DNA of 64,000 nucleotides. Origin: Dysidea avara (taxonomy: Eukaryota; Porifera; Demospongiae; Dictyoceratida; Dysideidae). Where the stretch lies: assembly GCF_963678975.1 (NCBI RefSeq), contig NC_089274.1, positions 7,780,143 to 7,844,142 on the forward strand. The letters are read 5' to 3'. Position 1 is the stretch's first letter. Every line of letters starts with the position of its first letter. A program made the translations under genes and the position numbers. The notes below the pieces were generated by a model. That model saw only the letters and a list, made by a program, of their open reading frames with translations. It ran no database searches and was not told the origin of the DNA. Shown in pieces: positions 12,065-22,899 of this stretch.

Positions 12065-12190
12065 ATGACGTCGAGGTGTGAGGCACCCGCCTTACTTCCC
12101 AAACAGCGTGGAAGTGGGCAAGGTCATTACATTAGCCATAACGAGCTGGCTGATTTGATGGACACTGTGCTGTCAACTCCGGGTTTAATT
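12065..12190 (+). CDS. Candidate first coding exon of an unrecognised gene
   Basis: The ATG lies in a strong context (GCCGCCATGA). It opens 42 codons, beginning MTSRCEAPALLPKQRGSGQG and ending STPGLI, and then meets a good donor, GTGAGT, at 12191. Codon use is more even and GC-richer than the surroundings. The segment reads as a polar N-terminus (basic QRGSGQGH stretch) followed by a helix-like HNELADLMDTVL. I do not recognise the family. I could not identify the next exon: the acceptor near 12391 leads straight into a stop. Reading through the donor also meets a stop after 7 codons, so a 49-residue peptide is the alternative. Confidence 0.45.
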
Positions 12191-12675
12191 GTGAGTCCAT
12201 GCAGTCACTGATTTGTTTTAAATTCGCCACGGTATGCCTCCACTGACTCGTTATAGCGTTACTCCCCCATGCAGGGCCGTACCGGCGCTAGCTGTTTCAT
12301 ACCCGCTGTAGTGTTGGGATACAGTTGAATTAATTTACTGCTACATTACCCGTGTATGGCTCTAATCCTGCCCCAGCCATTCTGATTTCAGTGCCGGTGA
12401 AATTTTGAGTGTTCACTACTGAAAAGCCAGCATCAGCACATCACCTTTCAGTCACAGCCCTTGTTAGACCCTCATGCAACCACCCACAATTATAAAAACT
12501 CTATAGTAAACATTTACATTATGATGATCCCATAAAAATTAGACCTTCAGCACTTGTGCTGTAAAGCATTAATAAATAAACTAGTGTCCATTTGGTTCTA
12601 CTTCGGGTACTTAGAGATAATGAGTTACTCTCTAGAATTCCTATGGATATAATTACATGAAAATAACAAGGAGAA
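12191..12675. other. Presumed intron or intergenic
   Basis: It follows the donor of the 12065 exon. An acceptor-like TTTCAG at 12386-12391 is the only splice signal I see, and it gives no usable reading frame. No repeat is recognised. Confidence 0.4.
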
Positions 12676-12679
12676 AACA

Positions 12680-12935
12680 TCCTGACCACCTGGTAGACTC
12701 CTGTAAGCGTTCGAGCGTAAATCGGATGGCTGCAGGTTCGAGGCTACCTAGATCCAGTCATGGATTTTTTCTCCTTTCTCCAACTTTTCAAACACACCTT
12801 AAGTAGTTAAAGTCTAAGTAGCTAAAGTCTTTGAGCAGGCTGTAGGACCAGGTGTCCTACAGACCTTCAGCATAAAGCATTAATAAATAAAATAAATAAA
12901 AATAAATAAATAAATAAATAAAAAATAAAAAACAA
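12680..12935 (+). mobile_element. tRNA-derived SINE with (AAATA)n tail
   Basis: The head is GTAAGCGTTCGAGCG...GGATGGCTGCAGGTTCGAG, where GGTTCGAG is the B box. The body contains TTTCTCCAACTTTTCAAACA and CTACAGACCTTCAGC. It ends in an (AATAA)n run at about 12885-12930. A second copy with the same head and body lies at 47610-47750. Confidence 0.8.
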
Positions 12936-13220
12936 TGACTACAATAGCACAAGAAGCCAGATACACTAGTGTTTGGCTATGAAGTACCACCAAGAGTTCA
13001 TAATATAGTAGTGGGGTCTTGGTACCACAAATTAATGATTTGTCCATTCACCATAAATTCACCCGCCAACAGTCACAACATCAGCATCCACCCTGCGCAT
13101 ACAGAAAGGGATACAGCATATGGCAAGGCACAGCTAATTAAAAACATGTAATCATGCATATAGTCAGACTAACATGTCAAATATGTATAGTGTGTGTGTA
13201 GTATATGTGTGTACATACTA

Positions 13221-14993
13221 TTATTTAAGCTGAGTATGTGTCTGGGCCAGTTCTTCAAATCCAGGATCCTTGCCATTGTCCCACAACTAATATGCACTAC
13301 ACACATACACCAGCATTCCAATTATACTCACCACATGTTGTAGTTGGACTTCAACAAGTGTACTTTACAAAAGTCTTTATGGTCAGGAGGTCCTACGTAG
13401 GTTCCTTGGGTTGATCAGATAGAGGCAGGTCTTGTATGGGAGGAGTAAAACAGTGTGACTAACACCTATACAACATGAGTATCACATCATTTTATATACA
13501 TTAAAGTGGGCATCCCACATAGCCATTCCCAAGATGTATTATTCAGCATACTGAAGCTGGTAACAGTTGATGACCAATTTTGTAATATATTTGCTTGTTT
13601 TGTGGTTCTCACCTATGCTACATTGTTGACATAACAATTTTTGTTGCTAGGAGACATATAAACTAGGAGGGACTAACAGTTATAGCATAATGGTAAACAA
13701 GTTACAACAGCAAAGGAAATTTTATAATCTAGTTGATAGAAAGGTAGAAGACAATTTGTAGTTTCTCCAGTCCTTGTTTAAGAATAAGCACATTAGCTGC
13801 TATAAGCACAACCAACACAAGACAGCCTAACTTTTAACAGACAGCCTAACTTTTAACACAAGGTTTATGATGTAAACTCATTATGCACCTACCAATGTGT
13901 TGCCCCACCAGCCCCCTTGGATGTAAGTGGGGCTTCACAAGGGGAATTGACATGAAACTGCTGCCCCACTATGAGGAACAATCATTCATTAAGCACCCAA
14001 GTATTTTTTCTACGCTATGTCAAATCCTGAGTAAATCCCCACGTTGCAACTAGAGCCAATGGGTGGGGATTTGACACAATACGTTTGCCCTACCATGGGG
14101 CATTTAACATTCAGTTGTGCCCACTATAGCCCCATATATGCCCGAAGGGAGGGGTAGTGGGGCAATACATTGATAGATACATTACAGGGGTAAATAGGTT
14201 AACCCTGCACCTTGCGGGCCTAAGCATGTTCCTCTCCTGTTTTGAAAAATAATCTTTTATTGCCTGGCCCTAATTGGAGTTTGCCCGACACCTTCAACAA
14301 CACAAAAAGCTATCTAAAATAGCTAATTTAGCTATCTAAAATAGCTAATTTAGCTTCGACCATACACTCAACAATTATATCAGAGTATACACAACTCTAT
14401 ATATCTGCCCAGTTACTATAAAGTAGGGTCCATGGTTGTCTCAGATCTGCACATATTATCATCACATCAATCGATTGATACATAGTAATTATGGTATACT
14501 GTATGTATGCATTGAGCTGAGCCCTCAAAAATATTAACTTATTGGTTTTGTAGTATTGACTTACTTGCTAATCATTCAAATGCCTGACACATTATTTATA
14601 GCCAAAGATTTCACCATACACTAGAGCCGGGAAGCCATAAAAGTATATAGCCTTATAGCCTTTGATGGAAGCATTTGTCATCACCAACCATCTGATTGGT
14701 TGAAATGTTGAGAAAAAATCTATTTTCATTTTTCGCTGTTTTCTGACTAGGGTTCAGCCCAACTTGTTTGCGGTCTGACCCACACAGCTGCTAGAACAAG
14801 CCAGCTGCAAGGATCTGGCCTACAAAAGCATAGATATATAATCCCAGGAAGCTACTATGGCGTGGGGGATTTCTGTCTAAAATTACGACGGTAGTTATAT
14901 ATCCGTTTACAATGACTTATACTCAAACTTACTCGGCAATTCGCTAGGAGAATAGTGTGATGTATTCAGTGCCTTCATCAGCTTCATGTCCAT
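13221..14993 (-). CDS. Candidate three-exon small gene, unrecognised
   Basis: Exon 1 (14993-14933) reads MDMKLMKALNTSHYSPSELP and ends in a perfect GTAAGT donor, phase 1. Exon 2 (13404-13332) starts after ACCCAAG in the matching phase and reads TYVGPPDHKDFCKVHLLKSN, ending at a GTGAGT donor, phase 2. Exon 3 (from 13286, after ATTAG) contains WDNGKDPGFEELAQTHTQLK and a stop at 13221. Its open frame is phase 0, so the exon 2/3 joint as drawn is out of frame and may be wrong. The phase match of exons 1 and 2 across a 1.5-kb intron holding a MITE (13884-14181) is the main support. The product would be a soluble protein of about 65 residues. I cannot name it. Confidence 0.35.
13884..14181. mobile_element. 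PIF/Harbinger-like MITE with TTA duplication
   Basis: The ends are TGCACCTACCAATGTG and CATTGATAGATACA, flanked on both sides by TTA. GC-rich subterminal segments (GCCCCACCAGCCCCC and GGGGTAGTGGGGC) mirror each other. Same family as 1389, 32635 and 37660. Confidence 0.85.
14290..14355 (+). repeat. Short tandem repeat
   Basis: AGCTATCTAAAATAGCTAATTT is repeated twice in direct tandem, each unit itself partly palindromic. Confidence 0.8.
14356..14932. other. Presumed intron sequence, no recognised feature
   Basis: AT-rich, lying inside the intron of the candidate minus-strand gene. An acceptor-like TTTGTAG on the minus strand near 14822 leads to a short frame with an early stop. Confidence 0.4.
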
Positions 14994-15395
14994 TCCGAGG
15001 CCTACATTCAGCAACAACTCGCAGCTGATTCACCTCCGCTTGTTACGCACAGAGACTAGTTATATCACCAACCCACCGCTTCAGGAAAAACCATTAAGAT
15101 GGTAGCCTCAACTTTGTCACTATCCCCGGTTCTTATTTTCACGTGAAACATCACGCAAAATATCACGTGAGTCCTTGAGGGAAACTTGAACGGTTTGAAC
15201 GAGTTTTCTCTTAGCAAGTCACTTTTAGTAGCGCTTCTAAACACTGAACTTGAAGCTTTTGCTACTGATTTAGCTAGCTAATCTGATACTGAAGCTGTTA
15301 TTATGCATGCATGCATGCAGTGTCTCCTATGTAATATAATAGCCAATCTTCAGTAGCTAACTGTATGTTCTCCATTCAACAAAAAGTAGTGATAT
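14994..15395 (-). promoter_or_regulatory. 5' flank of candidate minus-strand gene
   Basis: This region is less AT-rich, with repeated CACGTGA words (about 15137 and 15168) and a small (CATG)n run at 15303. Promoter status is inferred from its position upstream of the 14993 ATG. Confidence 0.3.
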
Positions 15396-16016
15396 CCTGT
15401 GCCAAAAACAGCCCAGCTGTAAAAAAAGGCGAGGCCAAGAATGCACAAGTACATGTTCATGGAGTAACTACAACCAAAAGACATGATATCAAAATCTGGC
15501 CAAGAAAGCATTTACAGTATAGGCACTTTTATGCATTCATTTTCTATATGCTTCACATTATCACATCCAGCTAGCTGTACATGTGTGCTTGCAATATAAA
15601 CAATACTACTGAGACGATAAAAGATGATTACACTGCATTGTTACCAAAATTAATTTAACTAAAAATTTACAATTGGTTTCTACTTGGCCATCTTTTTGCA
15701 CTGTACATTAAAATAAAAAGATGGCCAAGTAGAAACCAATTGTAAATTTTTAGTTAAATTAATTTTGGTAACAATGCAGTGTAATCATCTTTTATTGTCT
15801 CAGTAGTATTGTTTATATTGCAAGCACACATGTACAGCTAGCTGGATGTGATAATGTGAAGCATATAGAAAATGAATGCATAAAAGTGCCTATACTGTAA
15901 ATGCTTTCTTGGCCAGATTTTGATATCATGTCTTTTGGTTGTAGTTACTCCATGAACATGTACTTGTGCATTCTTGGCCTCGCCTTTTTTTACAGCTGGG
16001 CTGTTTTTGGCACAGG
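15396..16016. mobile_element. 621-bp near-perfect palindrome (foldback element)
   Basis: Arm 15396-15697 is the inverse complement of 15715-16016 (302 bp each) around a 17-bp loop. By eye I find one clear mismatch (GACGATAAAA against TTTTATTGTC). The outer part, CAAAAACAGCCCAGCTGTAA...GGCGAGGCCAAGAA, is related to the CAGCCAAGCTG MITE family, so this looks like a young or gene-converted variant. Identical peptides read from both arms are a consequence of the symmetry and are not genes. Confidence 0.95.
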
Positions 16017-16389
16017 TCATTATTACTGTGCAGGCCTCACAGGGAAGCATGTATGCACAAAGTGAATTACATTACGAAAGTAATTAAAACATTCCAATAG
16101 TTCTTTGTTTAAATCTGAAATGATTACAATATCATCTGGTAAAGAGTTCATACTAAAGCAATTGCATATGCATTAATTCTTGCCAATGAACCTCTTTGAG
16201 TATTCACATGTACAGTAGTTATAAGGATGGGGTGGGAGTAAAATGTCAATGTCTACTAGTTGGTGAATGACATTAGTTCATTTCGCCTGTCTGCAAGAGG
16301 GCTCCAGACAAGTCTGGGCTCCAGACAAGTCTGAGGATTAGTCAGCATGTTGGATATACTGTCTTAAAGTGAGTAGTTGTTGAATACAA
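16017..16389. other. Intergenic or decayed LINE downstream part
   Basis: Contains a direct duplication, GGCTCCAGACAAGTCTG, at about 16300 and 16318. It may be the eroded continuation of the LINE whose reverse-transcriptase part lies at 16390-16800, but no reading frame is clear. Confidence 0.4.
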
Positions 16390-16800
16390 CAGACCATGTG
16401 CGGCTACCAAATGATTGATGTGTAGTCAAGGATAGATCTGGTACAAATAGCCTTGTTCTTGATGTTAACAGGGCATGATTTTAGGTTTCGCTGAAGGAAA
16501 CCTTTGACATTGTTGGACTTTGTTGTGATCTCTCTTATGTGCTCATTAATGTTAGTTGATGGGGTTCGCTTTGTTGGTGCCTCTAAGAAACTTGCATTTG
16601 GAAGGCTTAAATATAATGTTCCACTTCTTGCCCATTGTTCTAGCCCATTTCCCATTGTTCTAGTTGGCTTGTAACTGGTAGCAATCATCTGGCGTTGTGA
16701 TTGTTGAATACAAAAGTACATCATCAGCATAAAGTTTTCTGCTTTTCCAATAGCCTTTTTGATATGACACTGCTGCTTCATATAATTACCCATCACTACT
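16390..16800 (-). pseudogene. Non-LTR retrotransposon reverse transcriptase fragment
   Basis: The minus strand reads KLYADDVLLYSTITTPDD around 16700-16745, which carries the catalytic YADD box of reverse-transcriptase palms. After a frameshift it continues as INEHIREITTKSNNVKGFLQ, RNLKSCPVNIKNKA and LDYTSIIW, the region after the palm in jockey/CR1-type LINEs. A 130-codon frame (16796-16404) covers the second part but is out of phase with YADD. The fragment is truncated on both sides, and a pogo-like MITE abuts its upstream end. Confidence 0.85.
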
Positions 16801-16801
16801 G

Positions 16802-17030
16802 CAGTGGATCCTCACTAATCCGAACAGCTCTGTTCTCAAGTTGACAAAAGTCTGTTCAGATTAGTGAATTTGTTTGGATTAGTGAACCCATTGATTATAT
16901 ACAGAACCTAATTCAATTACTCTAATAGAACATACATTTGTTTGCAAATACTCTAATAAAACAGTCATTTGTACTGTTCGAATTATCGAGCATTCGGATT
17001 ACTGGAGTTCGGATTAGTGAGGATCCACTG
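16802..17030. mobile_element. pogo/Tigger-like MITE
   Basis: The 24-bp ends begin CAGTGGATCCTCACTAATCC and end with the exact inverse complement. The length is 229 bp. The right flank is TA and the left is TG, compatible with a decayed TA duplication. Two ACTCTAATARAAC motifs (16919 and 16951) lie inside. A paralogous design, with different end sequences, is seen at 57276-57494. Confidence 0.85.
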
Positions 17031-17799
17031 TATATAGCTGTTTATAGTGTCTATCTAGTAGCTACGAAGCTTAATCTCTACACAATTGGACAAAATCATG
17101 AACACACAGAAGGAACTTACTTTAATATCTGTAGACTCCTGCACACTGGGATTTGAAATAGCCTGTATACTCAGAGGACATCATTGTTATTACACAGGAT
17201 ACCAAGTTACATTATAAATTTTATAAATTAATGTTTGAAAAAACTACCATTTAAGCTATGCTGCCACACACTGAACGTATCCATTATATTCTGGTATTGC
17301 ACTACATCAATCAGCCACAGCCACCTTAAACCTTGCAGTGCATACATGTCATCGCATTAGGACATGTATATGGTCCAACTCATATTAAAATATAACAGTT
17401 GTAGGTGACAGACAATCAAAATACTCTACCTATTTTATTCCACATCTCACTGTGGTTAGCTGCTCTTGGCAACTCCAGCCATGTCATAATCCAGCAGCAC
17501 TCCAATCCAGCACCATTTCCTCATTTAAATATCCTGGTATCATGTGAGGAGGATCACTTGACACAAACTGTGTACAGATACAACTAAAATTTTACTAAAT
17601 GTTTGTTGAAAGTTTGAGCTTCAGTGCTTGTAGGGGTCAATAACTTGGGAGTGAGGTTACACCTCAGCTCTACAGTTCAACTAAGCCTATAAATGACTAG
17701 ACTAGTTAAGAATTATTATTATATTATATTTGATTAATGTACAACCTCTATAAGAGGAAAAATGTACATATTTTGATAAGAAAATAATATAGTCAGTTA
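17031..17799. other. Intergenic, nothing recognisable
   Basis: No coding signature, tRNA-like box or paired inverted repeat that I can support. Confidence 0.5.
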
Positions 17800-18035
17800 T
17801 AAAAATAACTGTTACAACTCTTTTTAAAATGTTCTAAGTTACTAGAAGTAGCAACCTCCACCGGCAGATTGTTCCATAACGTGACAGTTGAAGGAAAAAA
17901 GGAATCGTGGTAAGCATTAATTCTGGTTGGCAATGTAACTAGTTTGAAGGGGTGCCCTCGAGTATGGTTAGTGTTGTATTCTAGGTTAACTGCGCTAAGA
18001 GCAATATTTATAATATTTGGTTGTACTGTTTTGCA
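17800..18035 (-). pseudogene. LINE ORF2 3' end
   Basis: The minus strand reads ALSAVNLEYNTNHTRGHPFK, then LPTRINAYHDSFFPSTVTLW and NNLPVEVATSSNLEHFKK. This order (RGH, a TR-N-Y--SF-P---LWN-LP block, then a closing helix) is the standard C-terminus of jockey/RTE-like LINE proteins. The frame is intact over about 75 codons. The 5' part is missing. Confidence 0.85.
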
Positions 18036-19685
18036 TCATTAGTAATGATGTAAGATTCATTAGGCAGTTACCACATCCCTGGAACTACTGCATGGTATCT
18101 GGAAGTTGTTACTAATATATTCATAGGGTGGTAATATAACTTACCTTACTAGTACCAGAAAAGTAAATATGAGCTTCAGATCTCCATACCATATATTCAA
18201 ATCAACAGTGCAGTATGTGCTAGTAAATAGACCAAAGCCTGCCCTATACATGCTGCATAGTGGTGGTCTTGCATTAGTCTATAAGGCAATCATGAAAAGT
18301 GAAGCAATAATATTAATTGATTTTTTTTGAGCTAATAATGCTAACAATATTGTTGTAAACCCAAGTCTGAAGTGTTAATTTTCATTACAAAGAAGTGTTA
18401 AAACCTATCTCTTTTCACCAATCACCAATATCAATTACACTTTTTGACCACAAAACCATGCATGCGCTTCACTACTCAGGATTGCCTTGACAACTGTCAC
18501 AATTAAGAAACCTTATTATGGCTTCTTCAAAGGTAGTTATATTACCACACTATGAATAGTAAACAAGTTGTATTACTTATAAGCCCAAAAGAAATTATGT
18601 AAGGTGCCAACACTGATAATAATGATAAGCTTTATGAAATGTTACGTTTGCAGTTAAATATAAGCTAACTACTGACTAATGATTGTTATTATGATTATAT
18701 TAATAATAAAAATATAGAATTAAAAAAAACATAATCCAATTGTTTCAACATCATTGACTCAACAATTAACTGATTGGCAATGAGACCTACTGACTACATG
18801 CACATAGGCATGCACAGGTCCAAAGCTGGTCTACAGCATGTACTTCCTATGCACTTTAATAGTTAGCTACATGCTACACTGACACTTTGTTCCACCATGG
18901 TTACTAAGCCTGTAGATTCTTTTCATAGAAGCCAGACTGTGAATGATCTGTAGCCAGATATTGGTTGTGTTCCAAAGTGAACTATCTGTCTACTTGCCTG
19001 TCTGCTCATGTGAGGAGGAAAAATGGTTACACACAGGCTCGTAAACAAGGAGCTTTGTCTTTGTTACTGTCATAGCATAGTTAAACATGTATAGGAATTT
19101 TGTGGTGGCACATTCTGTAGGGTTTGTTGGTGTTGTTGCATGGGTGCAACTAGGTGTTGGGTAGTACCTGGATTCCTAAGTGGTTTGACCACTTTAAATA
19201 TAGTGTAACTTGAACAGGTGATAGCTGATAATCTGGAAGGTTTATCCCCGTCCAACAGCGAGTAAAAGCACTGCATGATTACAGTATGCAGTGATCATAA
19301 GATTCAGCACAAAATTGTGCCAGAAAAAACTCAACTTGTTCAAAAATGTCTACCACTACCCCACCAGTCACTGCCCTTCAGTTCTGCTGGTCCCCACACT
19401 CTCCTATCATGCAGCTATGCAGCTCTGGTAAACACAGAGGCTGAATAAATTCACTGAAATAACTGCTGTTGATCAGAAAAAAAACAATATTTCTTCTTGA
19501 GGCTAATATTGCTTCCCTTCTACATAGCAATTCCTAGAGAATTGGCAGTAATAGATAATGTACCAAGTAATAGATAATGTACCATTGCTTCCCACCTTGG
19601 TAAAGTTTTAGGTGTGTTTATTATACATTAACACCCAAAACCACTAACAGTGTAAACACTGAAAACAGCATTAGAGTCATTAGAA
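18036..19685. other. Intergenic, nothing recognisable
   Basis: AT-rich sequence with no supported gene. Parts just upstream of the LINE end (18040-18300) may be its decayed body, but I cannot read a frame there. Confidence 0.5.
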
Positions 19686-20100
19686 GGAAGTTAGTACAGT
19701 CAACCTCAGGAAGCCAAGTTCATAGTTTCCACGTACTATTGTGAGGAGTTGTACAAATTTAAAGTACAGTGCTCCCCACAAAATGTACTATGCCAATCTT
19801 TATGGCCTGTTGCAACTGTTATACCAAGAGTATGAATAATAGAACCCCAGTGAGTTTTGACAGAAGCCCATTTGGCCCTTTGATGCCTTTCATAGCAAGG
19901 CTTCTTGAGGTTGACAAACAGGAATCCTCATTGCTACGGTCTTCATGTGCTCATTCTTGATGGACTAATACCAAGAGTAAGTAATACTGAGTCCTCTCTA
20001 TTATTTACTCTTGGTTATACCTACCTGCTAATATTTGACACACATTAACAATATAGCAGCATATTATTAACTTGTGTGAAGGTTGAATATTGTAATTGTA
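19686..20100 (+). repeat. Dispersed repeat, copy carrying a MITE
   Basis: The segment AGTTGTACAAATTTAAAGT...ACTATGCCAATCTT...GCCTGTTGCAACT...ACCTACCTGCTAATA is shared with 22990-23130. This copy is interrupted by the 191-bp MITE at 19824; the other is not. Confidence 0.8.
19824..20014. mobile_element. CCAAGAGT MITE with TTATA duplication
   Basis: The ends are CCAAGAGTATGAATAATAGA and TCTATTATTTACTCTTGG, flanked on each side by TTATA. The paralogous locus at 23101-23120 reads GTTATACCTACC with a single TTATA and no element, so the 5-bp duplication and both boundaries are confirmed within this window. Confidence 0.92.
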
Positions 20101-20477
20101 GCCATCACATCAGACACAAGTGTTCCTATATTTCCTGTTTGTTGAGATATGAGTCCTTATTAGGATTCTGCAATAATTAATTTTATAAGGTGTGCCTATT
20201 ATAAGTTAACACCCAAAACTACTCAATACATTCTAATGACATAATAGCTAAATCAGATCATGGCAAGCGACTGACCACAGTTCATATATATACCAAAGTC
20301 AGGACCATTTACACTAGGTTTAATTCTAGTGCTGCGGTTTCAACTGTTATATCACTACCAGAACATGTCACACTATTCAATAAGATGGGTCCTGATCCTT
20401 GATCAAAGGAAGCTGACCCAATGGCTGTTCCTGATGATCCAAATCCCAGTTGCATGGTTTTGCATCCTGACAATATT

Positions 20478-20771
20478 GAAACTATGAACTGAAACTTGGT
20501 TTCCTAAATTGAGGTAGTAAAGGTTGACTGCACCGTGCCATATACTACCTTGCTTGGGTTCAGTACAGTTTAATTTGTGCTTGTGTTAGTATTGTTGTTA
20601 CTATTGTCCAGAGGTGTAGCTATAGAAACTATGAACTGAAACTTGGCTTCCTAAATTGAGGTAGTAAAGGTTGACTGCACCGTGCCATATACTACCTTGC
20701 TTGGGTTCAGTACAGTTTAATTTGTGCTTGTGTTAGTATTGTTGTTACTATTGTCCAGAGGTGTAGCTATA
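20478..20771 (+). repeat. 147-bp tandem duplication
   Basis: Two head-to-tail copies start at 20478 and 20625. They begin GAAACTATGAACTGAAACTT and end GAGGTGTAGCTATA, with one clear difference (GGTTTCC against GGCTTCC). The near-identity indicates a recent event. Confidence 0.95.
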
Positions 20772-22437
20772 CAATGTAGGCAGGTGAGTTGCCTCACCAA
20801 ATATTGTTGACTGAAGGCATGAACTGAGAGCTACATTGGACCTTTTAGATGCATTGAAAGCTTGCATTAACAAAGTTATTATGCTGTTTAGTTCAACTTA
20901 TTGTACATAGTAAGAGTCCATCCAAAGGCAGCTCTAGGGGATTAGCTTCAGAAACTGGTCAATCATGCAAGATCGATATACTCTAATAGAGCAGTTACTC
21001 TAATAGAGCACTTACCTTAATACAATAATCAAGCAAATTTAATATAATAGTTTTGATAAAGTTAAACCACTTAAATTACTCTCTCAGATGGTCTAACTTT
21101 CCCAGGGGAGCACAACCCAGACCCCCTGGATTGACATGTTACCAGTGCTTATTATATACTACTCAAGTCAAGGTCTGAGCTACATGCATAAAATACCATA
21201 TATGTGCATTCTTTGCAATTACCATAATAGTAGGACTAAAATTATCTCCAGATTCAATCTTATAACTCTAAAATTTCCTTGCGGGTGGCATGCCCCCAGA
21301 CCCCCTAGCTGGAGCATATATACTACGCATGCTGATTGTACTTACACACTAGAGTGCATGCATCATTCATAAAGCATTGCAGGGTCAGGGGGGCTTGTAC
21401 TTCAACTCTTCTGTTTGACAACAGGGGCATAACTATAAATTTAAAATAGGTGAGGCAGCAGAAAAGAATAAAGTTAAAATTACATACATGTGCTGTACAT
21501 CTTTACAGGGATTTGACCAGTCTTGAGATTGCCATTTTCAAAAATTTTCCACTTGTGGTCCACTAAATTGCAACTTATAGTTATAATCATTTTCACAGTC
21601 CACTATTGATATAAAATAATTGCCTTAAAATCTTATAAAACAATAGTTTAATCTAAATAATTGGCTTGTACGTCACTGTAAGTTTGTTTGCTATTTCCTA
21701 ATTCCAGATCTCAGTCACTTATATCAAATTGCTTCCAGATTCAATCTTGTCACAATTGTGTTTGAACTATAGGTAAATATACTCCCACGCTACCCTGAAA
21801 TCCCTTCAATCATTCCCTTCACTGACATTTTGCTACACAACAGTCGTGACAATATAGAGCACAAAATATGTGATTCAAATACAAAAGAAAATTTTATTTA
21901 TATGTACTACAACCATCCCCCCCCCCCCCCCGGTCTCAGATTTGGGCTAATTTTTTTTAGCCACTGGAGGTTGGTCCTAGTCAACTCAACCATCTCCGCA
22001 AATAAAACTGGTACTCAAACCACAAGGTTGGCTGCATCAAGTTAAGCCTTTGATTTTTCCCCACAATATAAAAAAAAACCTGATTCACTGCATGACTAAT
22101 TAGTATATCACAACTGTAACATCAACTTTCCGGGCCTAGCAGCTGACAACTATAATAATCGCATCACGTCGGTCTTTTTCCCACTTGTTCACTTAGTGAT
22201 CACGAAGGACAGGTTTTGTTGTGTACTTTTCAGCAAACCTTGGATATATTCAAATGATTTGCACTTAAGGTATAATAGTGGATTGTAGACAATGTAGCTA
22301 TAAATATCTGGTGTGTGTGCTCACTTCCCTTGGCAAGTTATAATGGATCTTGAAACTTCTGATGTGAGATTTGGAGTATTCTATCACAAATTTCCCCTGC
22401 TGACAAGTGTTAACATCACACCATAACCTCAAAGCAT
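20772..22437. other. Intergenic with decayed element pieces
   Basis: It holds a pair of ACTCTAATAGAGCA motifs (20979-21012), poly-C tract (21916-21932) and transposon-like scraps such as GGGGCATAACTATAAAT at 21424. No complete element or gene can be bounded. Confidence 0.5.
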
Positions 22438-22625
22438 GTGTTCTATAAAATTATAAACAATCTAATTTCTATCAATTTCTCACAACATATCCAGCCAATG
22501 ACATCAGGCACACGGAGTCATCTAAAGAGATTTATCAGTCTACCTGCAAGATTGAATTGTTACTATCATTCTTTCCTCCCAACCTCAATCAGACTATGGA
22601 ACTTATTACAACTTTGTTAGCAAAC
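22438..22625 (+). pseudogene. LINE ORF2 3' end
   Basis: A 60-codon frame reads MFYKIINNLISINFSQHIQP, TSGTRSHLKRFISLPARLN and YYHSFLPTSIRLWNLLQL. This matches the MxYKIxNNLxxI...TR-H...Y-SF-P--IRLWN-L C-terminal block of LINE reverse-transcriptase proteins. It ends in TAG just before a CCAAGAGTT MITE. Confidence 0.85.
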
Positions 22626-22631
22626 TTAATA

Positions 22632-22860
22632 CCAAGAGTTAATAATAGTGGAGGGAGAGTGTCTAACACTGCATAGGCCTGTAAAAAATGATCCTGAGAA
22701 ATTCAAAGGGATTCTTTCTGTAAAACTCTGTAATTTGTAGTATTCTCCATAGGTGAAGATTGTTTCAATCATCACATTTCTTTGTTCTCTCAGTGTGCAA
22801 TCATCACATTACCTTGTTCTGCCTGTGTGAACATTTTACACATCTGAAGGAATCCCAAGC
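22632..22860 (+). mobile_element. CCAAGAGTT MITE, truncated copy
   Basis: Begins CCAAGAGTTAATAATAGTGG, then GAGAGTGTCTAACACTGCAT and GATCCTGAGAAATTCAAAG, shared with 47297-47520. The right terminal inverted repeat is not found, so the 3' limit is approximate. Confidence 0.65.
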
Positions 22861-22899
22861 AAAGAAGTATATGCTATGGCACAGTCAATCTTTACTATA

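Noticed and set aside
12700-12760. tRNA gene
   Set aside because: A and B boxes are present, but no full cloverleaf, and the unit continues into a body and A-rich tail shared with another copy at 47610. It is a SINE head.
15365-16050. Two reading frames encoding the same 60-residue peptide on opposite strands
   Set aside because: They are mirror readings of the 621-bp palindrome, have no independent coding signature, and belong to the MITE.
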